In this document: positions 57,003 to 64,000 of the stretch, one piece after another
Layout of the letters: each line of letters starts with the position of its first letter
Numbering within the stretch: position 1 is the first letter of the stretch
Source of the DNA: Actinokineospora iranica
GTDB taxonomy: Bacteria > Actinomycetota > Actinomycetes > Mycobacteriales > Pseudonocardiaceae
Direction of reading: 5' to 3'
Length of the DNA: 64,000 nt
Assembly (NCBI RefSeq): GCF_900101685.1
Contig: NZ_FMZZ01000002.1
Coordinates: 476,719-540,718 of the forward strand
Position numbers and translations under genes: made by a program
The notes under the pieces: generated by a model
What the model was told of the DNA's origin: nothing
The model's input: only the letters and a program-made list of their open reading frames with translations
The model's database searches: none

Positions 57003-57883
57003 CGCATCTGACCGATTCGGACCTGGTCCGGCTCGCCGCCCCGACGGCGCCCGTCGATCCGCATGTGGTGGAGTGCGCCTCGTGTTCGCTGCGGTTGGCC
57101 GCGTGGCGGCGCATCGCGCGCGCCACCGCGGCGCCGACCACCGCGGTCACCGCGCCCGCGTTCGACACCCTGATCCCGCGGTTGCCGCCACAGGCCGCCG
57201 CTCCTGCCCGGATCGCCGCTGCCCCCAGGCGCGGGCTCGGCCGGAGTTCGCGGCTGGCCGCCTGGATCGTCCTGCGGCAAGCACGGATCATGCCCAGATC
57301 GCTGGCGCCGCTGAGTCTGCTCGGACTGGTCCTGGCCACCGTGATCGGCCTGGCGACCCAGGACCCGGTGCTGGCCAAGCACTACTTCGGCGCGGTCGTG
57401 GTGCTCGTGGTGCTGCTCGGCGCGTGCGCGACCACGACCCGTCGCGGGGACGCGCGCAGCGACCTGCTGTGCTCGCTGCCGATCTCACCCGCGACGGTGT
57501 TCGCCTGCCGGGTGGTCTTGGTGCTCTGCGTCGACCTGGCCCTGGCATTGAGCGCGTCCGTGCTCGTGCACGTGTGGGGAAACGTCGCGCCGCTGACCGA
57601 GTTGGTCGGCGGCTGGCTCGGCCAGGCCCTGCTGGCCTCGGCCATCGCCGTGGCCTGCTCAGTGTGGCGCTCACCGCCGGTGGGCGCGGTGGCCGCGGCC
57701 ACGACCTGGTTCGTCTGCTCGCTGACCACACTGCCCGGAGGTGAGCTGGCTGAACGGGCGGGCACCGCCGTGGGTCGGGTGTGGGGGACGACACCGTGGG
57801 GGCTGGCGCTCTCGGTGGTGCTGGTGGTCGCGGCTGTGCTGCGCAGCAGGTCCCTCCCCGACGACAGTTCCGCGAACTCGTGA
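56999..57883 (+). CDS. Membrane anti-sigma factor (MibW/PspW-like)
   Basis: The 294-residue protein has a short N-terminal cytoplasmic domain with a zinc-finger-like HVVECASC (HxxxCxxC, ~residues 23-30). About six membrane helices follow (SLAPLSLLGLVLATVIGLAT, AVVVLVVLLGACATTT, LGQALLASAIAVACSV and others). The design fits an anti-sigma factor holding the ECF protein at the membrane until a signal, possibly the lantibiotic itself, releases it. It overlaps the sigma gene by four bases. Confidence 0.85.
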   Translation: MTHLTDSDLVRLAAPTAPVDPHVVECASCSLRLAAWRRIARATAAPTTAVTAPAFDTLIPRLPPQAAAPARIAAAPRRGLGRSSRLAAWIVLRQARIMPRSLAPLSLLGLVLATVIGLATQDPVLAKHYFGAVVVLVVLLGACATTTRRGDARSDLLCSLPISPATVFACRVVLVLCVDLALALSASVLVHVWGNVAPLTELVGGWLGQALLASAIAVACSVWRSPPVGAVAAATTWFVCSLTTLPGGELAERAGTAVGRVWGTTPWGLALSVVLVVAAVLRSRSLPDDSSANS

Positions 57884-57906
57884 ACCTTCGGGCGGGCGGG
57901 CGCTAC
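57882..57906 (+). promoter_or_regulatory. ECF sigma-factor promoter inside the operon
   Basis: GAACC (57882-57886), 15 bases, then GCTAC (57902-57906), overlapping the anti-sigma stop codon. The -10 ends 9 nt before ATG 57916, the same geometry as the sigma gene promoter. It sets the start of the next gene at 57916 rather than the coupled GTG at 57880. Confidence 0.78.
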
Positions 57907-57915
57907 GTACTGTGC

Positions 57916-58545
57916 ATGGCAGGGGGATCAGGGGGATCAGGGATTTCCGGGATTTCACTGTGGCGGCACGAAGCGCGCCGGGTAGGCGGGCCCGCGCTGT
58001 TCACCCCGGTGTTCACCGCGCTGGTGCTGGTGGCGGCGGCCGAGGGCCTGCACCGGGACGGCTTTCTCAAGCAGTTGCTGGTCACCTCGGCGCCCGCGCT
58101 GGTGATCGGGATGACCGCCGCCACCGTGGCAGGCGGCGAGCGGGCCTACGAACTGCTGCTGACCACGCCCACGCCGATCCGGAACACGGTCTGGCGCAGG
58201 ATGGCGTTGCTCGGGTTCAGCGCCGCGGTCGGTGTGCTCGCCATGGCGGCCGGTCTGGAGTTGACCGGCGCGGGTCCCCCGAGCGCGCTGGACCTGCTGC
58301 TCATCAGCGCGTTCTCCGCCCTGCTGACGGCCACCGGGGTGTGGGCCGCGCTCGCGCTGCGCTCCGCGGCGGGCGCGGCCACTGTGGTTCTGGCGGTGTG
58401 GCTGGCCAAGTTGTTCGTGCTCGACCGCTGGGCCCCCGGTCCGGCGACGCAGGCGCTGCTCGTCGCCGTCCTGACCGGCTTGCCGCTGGCCCGCGCGGGC
58501 AGGCTCCTTGCCGACGGGGCCCGGCTGCTGGAAGGCGGACGGTGA
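57916..58545 (+). CDS. Lantibiotic-cluster membrane protein (MibJ-like position)
   Basis: This 209-residue membrane protein has about six helices (FTPVFTALVLVAAAEGLH, LLVTSAPALVIGMTAATVAG, LLLISAFSALLTATGVWAAL, GAATVVLAVWLAKLFVL among them). The short N-terminus is Gly/Ser-rich. ATG 57916 is preferred because an ECF promoter ends 9 nt before it; GTG 57880, overlapping the anti-sigma stop, would add 12 residues. It overlaps the next gene by one base. It is probably a subunit of a self-protection or export ABC system with the next two genes. Confidence 0.78.
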   Translation: MAGGSGGSGISGISLWRHEARRVGGPALFTPVFTALVLVAAAEGLHRDGFLKQLLVTSAPALVIGMTAATVAGGERAYELLLTTPTPIRNTVWRRMALLGFSAAVGVLAMAAGLELTGAGPPSALDLLLISAFSALLTATGVWAALALRSAAGAATVVLAVWLAKLFVLDRWAPGPATQALLVAVLTGLPLARAGRLLADGARLLEGGR

Positions 58546-59392
58546 TGGCGGGGCCCACGGCCGTTCGCCCGCGGTCCGGCCCGCGCGGCGCGCTGCGCGG
58601 CTCGATCCGCTACGAGATGACCATGGCGCTGCGGGTGCGCGTGCTGTGGCTGTCCATGGTGCCGCTGACCTTGTTGGCGGCGCTGCTGGCGGTGGTCTCG
58701 CCGGTGGTCGTCGGGGCCGCCGACGCGGTCGAGCGGGTGGGCGCCACGGTGATCGTGGTGAACACGTTCGCGACCGTGGGCTTGGGTGTCGCGCTGGCCG
58801 ACCGGTTGAGCAGGCACACCCGACCGGGGCTGGTCGATCTGCTGGACACGACGCCCACCAGCCGAACGGTCCGGATGGCGGGCACGCTGCTCGGGTCCGT
58901 GGCGGTCGGGATCGCCCCGTTGGCCGCGGTGGTGCTGCTCGGGGGCGGCACGGTCGCCGTGCTGGAGGGCGACCCGCTGGCGTTGGGCGCGGCCGTCCTG
59001 GCTGTCCTGGTCGTCCTAGTGCCCGCCAGTCTGGCGGTCGCCGCCTGCGCGAGCCTGCTTGGCCTGCTGCTGCCCGCCGTGGCCGCGCGGGTTCTGGTGG
59101 TCGTCATGTGGTTCTGGGCGACTCAGTTGAGCCCCAACCTCGTTCCGGTGCCATCGCCGACCGGCACTCTGCTGTCCCCGCTTGGCGGCTACCCGGCGGT
59201 GGCGTGGCTGGGCGTCCCGGACATCTGGGCGGCGCGTGGTCGCGACGGTCTGCTGAGCCCGGCGGCCACCGGGGGCAGCGCCGCGGCCAACGCGGTGCTT
59301 GTCGTGCTGACGGGAATGGTGTTCTTCCTGTTGTCGTGGCTGGTTGTGGAAATCCGCGCCCGCAGGGGCGCCCCGAGCAGTGGAGCCGACGG

Positions 59393-59396
<4 letters not shown>
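58545..59396 (+). CDS. ABC transporter permease-like membrane protein (MibY/Z-like position)
   Basis: The 283-residue protein has about six helices: LWLSMVPLTLLAALLAVVSP, VGATVIVVNTFATVGLGVAL, MAGTLLGSVAVGIAPLAAVV, LGAAVLAVLVVLVPASLAVA and AVLVVLTGMVFFLLSWLVVE. LVDLLDTTPTSRTVRM resembles the cytoplasmic loop of ABC-2 permeases. It is coupled to the following ATPase by a GTGA overlap. Probably it is the membrane half of an immunity/export transporter. Confidence 0.82.
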
Positions 59397-60668
<1,272 letters not shown>

Positions 60669-60685
60669 CCGAACGGAATCACCCT

Positions 60686-60716
60686 GACAGGCGCGCCGGT
60701 CACCGGTGCGCCTGTC
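60686..60716 (+). terminator. Hairpin terminator after lipoprotein gene
   Basis: GACAGGCGCGCCGGT (60686-60700) pairs with 60702-60716 across a single loop base on paper, with one mismatched pair (the effective loop is larger). It separates the sigma operon from the LuxR-type gene, which therefore needs its own promoter. Confidence 0.75.
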
Positions 60717-60756
60717 GGCATTCCCAGACGGCACTGGTGGATTCGATGAGGGGGCG

Positions 60757-61461
60757 ATGAACAGCACTGAAGCGGAGGCGTGCATGGTACCCGGCCCGCG
60801 ACGGCGGGCCCGGACCGGAACAACACGACGTGGGGGAGTGGTTCTGATGGTTTCGAGCAGTGCGGCGTTCTTGGTGCACCACGGGTTGCGGGCCCAATTC
60901 CTCAGCAGATCCGCCTGCTTCGCCGACAATGGGATCGCGCTGCGCTTCGCCGACACCGAGGAGTTGTTCTCCGCGCCGATGGACGGCAGACCAGTGCTGG
61001 TGCCCGCGCTGAGCGGCGCCGACCACGAGCTGATCCGCGCCATCCGCGCGGTGCGGTGCATGGAGCCGGTAGTCGGAGTCGTCGACGACATCAACGGCCA
61101 CCAGACGTTCGAGGCCATGCAGTCCGGGGCGTCCAGCGTGTTCAATGTGCGGTTGCCGTGGGAGCGGCAGATCGCCGTGCTGGACTTGCTGCAAGCCAGC
61201 AGTTTCGGCTCGGCGGAAACCCGACCGACGGCGCGTTCGGCCGAGAAGGTGGCCGCGGACTCAGCCGCGCTGAACCTGGACGCCGAGAACGCCGAACTGA
61301 TCGAACTGCTCTGCGGCAACGCCCGGATCTCGACGATCGCCCAGCAGCTCTACTGCTCCGAGCGTTCGCTCTACCGGCGCATCCGGCGCCTCTACGAACA
61401 GGTCGGCGTCACCGGGCGGGCGGAACTCCGCCGCCGGTCGGCCAAGCTCACCGCGGTGTAG
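60757..61461 (+). CDS. LuxR-type transcriptional activator (MibR-like)
   Basis: The 234-residue regulator has an N-terminal receiver-like region without a clear phosphoacceptor set (LVPALSGADHELIRAIRAVR, VGVVDDINGHQTFEAMQSGA). The C-terminal helix-turn-helix reads ARISTIAQQLYCSERSLYRR and then IRRLYEQVGV. ATG 60757 has GAGGGGG just upstream; ATG 60847 with GGGGGAG upstream would give 204 residues and is equally credible. In related clusters the LuxR-type protein activates the lanA operon, whose promoter here lacks the ECF motif. Confidence 0.85.
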   Translation: MNSTEAEACMVPGPRRRARTGTTRRGGVVLMVSSSAAFLVHHGLRAQFLSRSACFADNGIALRFADTEELFSAPMDGRPVLVPALSGADHELIRAIRAVRCMEPVVGVVDDINGHQTFEAMQSGASSVFNVRLPWERQIAVLDLLQASSFGSAETRPTARSAEKVAADSAALNLDAENAELIELLCGNARISTIAQQLYCSERSLYRRIRRLYEQVGVTGRAELRRRSAKLTAV

Positions 61462-61462
61462 C

Positions 61463-61503
61463 CGGGCCTCGGGCGCCTGGCACCGCCCGGCGCCCGAGGC
61501 CCG
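61463..61503. terminator. Bidirectional hairpin terminator
   Basis: CGGGCCTCGGGCGCC (61463-61477) pairs perfectly with 61489-61503, between the convergent LuxR-type gene and ABC ATPase gene. Its arms begin within a few bases of both stop codons. Confidence 0.85.
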
Positions 61504-61509
61504 TGCCGG

Positions 61510-62220
61510 TCACCGGACTCCGCTCCCCGCGGCTTCGACGATCCGGAAGAACCCCGACTCCAAGTCGCCGTCCACCGCCAAGCCCGCCAGCTCGCCCTCG
61601 TACCGGGTTTGGCCTGCCACCAACACCCCCACCCGGTCGCAGACGTGCCCGATCTCGGACAGCTGGTGGCTGGAGATCATCACCGTCGCTCCGGTTTCGG
61701 CAAGTGTCCTGATGAGACCGCGCATGTCCCTGATCCCCACCGGGTCCAACCCGTTGGTCGGCTCGTCCAGCACGATCAGCCTGGGGCGGGCCAGCAGCGC
61801 GATGGCGATCCCGAGCCGCCACCGCATTCCCAGCGAGTACTGCGCCACCCGACGGCTGCGCACGTCCCGCAGCCGCACTTGGTCGAGCACCTCCTCGGCG
61901 ACCGAGACCGGCACGCCACGCAGCTTGGCGTGCACCCGAAGGTGCGCCACCGCGTCCAGTTGGGGCCACAGCCCAGGTGTCTCGATGAGGGCGCCGACGT
62001 CGGCCAGCAGGCGCCGGTGGTGCGGCTGCCCGAACAGACCGATCGTGCCCGCGGTGGGGCGTTGCAGGCCGAGGATGGTCTTCATCAACGTGGTCTTGCC
62101 CGCGCCGTTGGGCCCGATCAGGCCGTACACCTCGCCTTCACGGACGCTCAACTCGACGCCGTCGAGCGCGCGGTGCGTCCCGTAGTGCTTGTGCAGGCCA
62201 GTGATCTCCAGGATCGCCAT
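61510..62220 (-). CDS. ABC transporter ATP-binding protein (LanF-like immunity)
   Basis: The 236-residue ATPase has Walker A LIGPNGAGKTTLMKTILG, signature YSLGMRWRLGIAIALLA (the LanF/BcrA variant), Walker B LIVLDEPTNGLDPVGI and switch His in ISSHQLSEIGH. LanF-type proteins also carry the E-loop; GLWPQLDAVAHLRVH is in that region. Its ATG overlaps the permease stop by one base. It resembles the MibEF/PspEF self-immunity transporter. Confidence 0.9.
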   Translation of the reverse strand: MAILEITGLHKHYGTHRALDGVELSVREGEVYGLIGPNGAGKTTLMKTILGLQRPTAGTIGLFGQPHHRRLLADVGALIETPGLWPQLDAVAHLRVHAKLRGVPVSVAEEVLDQVRLRDVRSRRVAQYSLGMRWRLGIAIALLARPRLIVLDEPTNGLDPVGIRDMRGLIRTLAETGATVMISSHQLSEIGHVCDRVGVLVAGQTRYEGELAGLAVDGDLESGFFRIVEAAGSGVR

Positions 62221-63029
62221 CAGATCTCCTTGCGAGTCAGGTGCCAACTGCCCAGGGCCAACAGGACTGTCCCCACCGCCACGGACAAGCCCAGCGCGAG
62301 CGGGATGACGCCGGGGTCGGCGAGGGGGCTGCCCGCGGGCAGCGCGATGCCGTTCGGACTGATGCCCGCGATCGGCAGGATGACCCGCATCGGCCAGGCG
62401 AACGGAATCGCGAACCAGAACACCTTGTCGGCGGTCAACGCCCCCGCCAGCAGGCCGGCCACCCCGACCGTGACGCCTGGCCCAAGCCCCCAACGAACAG
62501 CGACGACCAACGCGAACGCGGTGCCCGCGAGCCCGGCGACCCAGGGCGCGTAGGCCGCGGCGGCGATCAAGCCCACGTCGGCTCCCAACTGCCCGTTGAG
62601 CAGCGCGCCGCCGGACAGCACGACGGCCAGGACAGTGCTCGACAGCAGGCTCAGCAACGACAGAGCGACGAACTTGCCGAGGTAGTACCGCCAGCGCGGC
62701 ACGGCGTAGGACATCAGCAACCGCCAGGCGTCCTGGTCGGCGCGCACGGACATGGCCGCCGTCAGCCCTGCCGTCATCGGCACCAGCACACCCCAGAACT
62801 CCAAGGTGACCCGGCTGAACACCTGCCAGGTCTGCCCAGAGGCGCCTTCCGGCGAGAACAAGGACCCCAGGTAGAGCGGAACCGCGATCGCCACCGGGGC
62901 GAGCACGGCGTACCAGATCGGGAATCCCCGACGAAGGCGGACCAGCTCGGTGCCCACCAAAGTGACGACTGAGGGATTGTCCGCCGTCGCCGGGCGAGCC
63001 CGAGCGGCGGTTTCGGTGCTTGCGGTCAT
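62220..63029 (-). CDS. ABC transporter permease (LanE/G-like immunity)
   Basis: The 269-residue membrane protein of the lantibiotic immunity permease type has six helices (IWYAVLAPVAIAVPLYLGSL, LEFWGVLVPMTAGLTAAMSV, VALSLLSLLSSTVLAVVLSG, GLIAAAAYAPWVAGLAGTAF, GPGVTVGVAGLLAGALTADK, PLALGLSVAVGTVLLALGSW). ATG 63029 has GGGAGCG upstream. The upstream region has a near-consensus ECF promoter and a triple 17-bp repeat. It is translationally coupled to the ATPase. Confidence 0.87.
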   Translation of the reverse strand: MTASTETAARARPATADNPSVVTLVGTELVRLRRGFPIWYAVLAPVAIAVPLYLGSLFSPEGASGQTWQVFSRVTLEFWGVLVPMTAGLTAAMSVRADQDAWRLLMSYAVPRWRYYLGKFVALSLLSLLSSTVLAVVLSGGALLNGQLGADVGLIAAAAYAPWVAGLAGTAFALVVAVRWGLGPGVTVGVAGLLAGALTADKVFWFAIPFAWPMRVILPIAGISPNGIALPAGSPLADPGVIPLALGLSVAVGTVLLALGSWHLTRKEI

Positions 63030-63038
63030 CGGCGCTCC

Positions 63039-63089
63039 CACTGCGTTCGAGGTTCCACTGCGTTCGAGGTTCCACTGCGTTCGAGGTTC
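63039..63089 (-). repeat. Three perfect tandem 17-bp repeats in the immunity-transporter leader
   Basis: The unit CACTGCGTTCGAGGTTC occurs three times without change (63039-63055, 63056-63072, 63073-63089). Read on the minus strand each unit starts with GAACC, the -35 sequence of the cluster's ECF promoters. The array lies between the promoter at 63099-63124 and the permease start, so it would be in the mRNA leader. Confidence 0.9.
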
Positions 63090-63098
63090 GCCAGGTAC

Positions 63099-63124
63099 GT
63101 AGCGGCGGCACCCCGGCGTGGTTC
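63099..63124 (-). promoter_or_regulatory. ECF-type promoter of the immunity transporter operon
   Basis: On the minus strand GAACC (63124-63120) and GCTAC (63103-63099) are separated by 16 bases, one more than the two plus-strand promoters. It faces the permease/ATPase operon, ~70 bp upstream of its start codon. Confidence 0.65.
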
Positions 63125-63518
63125 ACGCGGCCGGAAGACACCTTCAGGCTGCCGGAGTCGGCAGCGGGCCAGGTGGGCCTGCGGGTGCGCCCGTGCTACC
63201 TGGTTATGGCTGTCGTGATCGGGCAAGCATCCGTACGAGATGGCCAGTGGCATCAATCCGACGGTCGCGGCGCGCGGGAAGCCGCGGCGCTGTGTGTCGA
63301 GCCGGAGCAGCACAGTCGCGAGCCCGCCCTGTCCGCGCTGTCCACGGACGGAACGCACCGCACTGGTACCGATGCGGATGCGGGCCGATCATTTGTCCAC
63401 TTCGGACTGCGAGCCGCTGGGGTATCACGTCCGCGGTGAGCCGCGCGGAGGTCACCGTCGGCGCAGGCGGCGGCCGAACCCACCGATGGCGCCAAACCGC
63501 CGCCATGCGAACACGATC
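63125..63518. other. Non-coding gap at the right cluster edge
   Basis: I see no gene here. Open frames on both strands change without coding bias. This stretch marks the right end of the lantibiotic cluster. Confidence 0.4.
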
Positions 63519-63559
63519 GGAGTCCGAGATCGCGGGCGGGGCACGCGATCTCGGACTCC
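63519..63559. terminator. Hairpin terminator
   Basis: GGAGTCCGAGATCGCG (63519-63534) pairs perfectly with 63544-63559 across a 9-nt loop, 7 bases after the stop of the minus-strand serine hydrolase gene. Confidence 0.85.
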
Positions 63560-63566
63560 GTCGCGG

Positions 63567-64000
63567 TTACTGGCTGGCGGTTGCCGACCAGGGGAAGCGA
63601 AGCGCCGGGGCGTGCTGGCTGCGCTGGTAGGCGGCGCAGAACCCGGCTTCGTCGCCCGCATACTGGGGGTCGAGCGCGACCAGCGCGGGCCGCATGGCGT
63701 TCCACACCCGCTTGTGGCCCTCGTTGGTGCTGTCGCCCCGGACGGTGATCACCATGTCGAGCCCGCGGTGGATCGACACCCGCTGCCCGCCCGCGCCCGC
63801 GGCCCAGGCGAGGCCGATGTCGTGGCGCTCGCCGGTGTGCGGGGTGCCGCTGTAGTTGTGCGTGGTCGCGTTGAACGGGGCGTGCGGGTGGCGCGGCCAG
63901 GTGCTGTACGGCGAGCACTCGGTGTCGTTGGTGCCGGACGAGTAGCGCCAGCCCTGGTAGGCGTTCATCTGGGTGAGGTAGCCGTAACCGGTGTTGGTGT
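63567..64000 (-). CDS. Serine hydrolase / beta-lactamase-like protein, C-terminal part
   Basis: The gene runs off the right end of the window; only the last ~144 residues are seen. The segment has WRYSSGTNDTECSPYSTWPR, a GLAWAAGAGGQRVSIHRGLD sheet region and VITVRGDSTNEGHKRVWNAM before the end. This order (aromatic loop, glycine-rich strand, short helix) fits the C-terminus of class C beta-lactamase-like serine hydrolases, whose catalytic Ser would lie beyond the window. Confidence in the family is moderate. Confidence 0.65.
   Translation of the reverse strand, partial: TNTGYGYLTQMNAYQGWRYSSGTNDTECSPYSTWPRHPHAPFNATTHNYSGTPHTGERHDIGLAWAAGAGGQRVSIHRGLDMVITVRGDSTNEGHKRVWNAMRPALVALDPQYAGDEAGFCAAYQRSQHAPALRFPWSATASQ

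Noticed and set aside
63026..63439. Coding frames on both strands right of the immunity permease
   Set aside because: They lack ribosome sites and codon bias, and they include the tandem repeats and promoter.

Overview
The window is high-GC DNA (about 70%) with strong third-position GC, frequent GTG starts, ATGA/GTGA gene overlaps and Shine-Dalgarno sites. Together with the gene content this points to a filamentous actinomycete, probably of the Pseudonocardiaceae or a neighbouring family. The family is inferred, not proven.

Left part (1-22 kb). A gene-poor edge carries a tRNA-like gene with an abnormal anticodon arm. Next come a fused alpha/beta glycyl-tRNA synthetase, three small genes (hotdog thioesterase, SnoaL-like protein, DUF6907-type protein), a broken PstS-like pseudogene, a zinc-finger membrane protein, a cytochrome P450 and a secreted fibronectin-III protein. 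Two giant LuxR/LAL ATPase regulators flank a type II thioesterase and an AraC regulator. A single CRISPR-like repeat, two small membrane proteins, an SDR reductase and two copies of a ~54 bp repeat complete this part.

Encapsulin locus (22.7-28.2 kb). Two tandem family 2B encapsulin shell genes, each with an internal cyclic-nucleotide-binding-like domain, are followed by a polyprenyl diphosphate synthase (the likely cargo) and an IspH with an unusual N-terminal extension. This looks like a two-component protein nanocompartment for isoprenoid precursor synthesis. The ligand cassettes of the two shell proteins have diverged, and a strong hairpin separates shell from cargo. A PET-hydrolase/cutinase-like secreted esterase follows on the opposite strand.

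Uncharacterised biosynthetic locus (29.1-44.1 kb). Two divergent, tightly overlapping operons share a 356 bp promoter region. The left one encodes two DegT/StrS aminotransferases, a UbiA prenyltransferase, a FAD oxidoreductase, a methyltransferase, an acyl-CoA-ligase-like enzyme and an AhpD-like protein. The right one encodes two Gfo/Idh/MocA dehydrogenases, a TIM-barrel isomerase, an M20 hydrolase, an Ldh-family dehydrogenase, a DUF6917-type protein and a flavin monooxygenase. I cannot name the product; an amino-sugar or aminocyclitol unit joined to a prenylated part is a guess. An EF-hand protein and a UDP-sugar dehydrogenase follow.

Lantibiotic cluster (47.6-63.1 kb). This is a nearly complete class I lanthipeptide cluster of the microbisporicin/planosporicin type. 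It has a precursor peptide, LanB, LanC, LanD, three sets of ABC transporter genes, an ECF sigma factor with a membrane anti-sigma factor, a lipoprotein and a LuxR-type activator. The precursor core equals the microbisporicin (NAI-107) core as I remember it except that Trp4 is Val. No tryptophan halogenase or prolyl-hydroxylating P450 is in the cluster. Two exact GAACC-N15-GCTAC promoters and one close variant suggest that the ECF factor controls its own operon, the membrane/ABC genes and the divergent exporter. A partial serine hydrolase gene runs off the right end.
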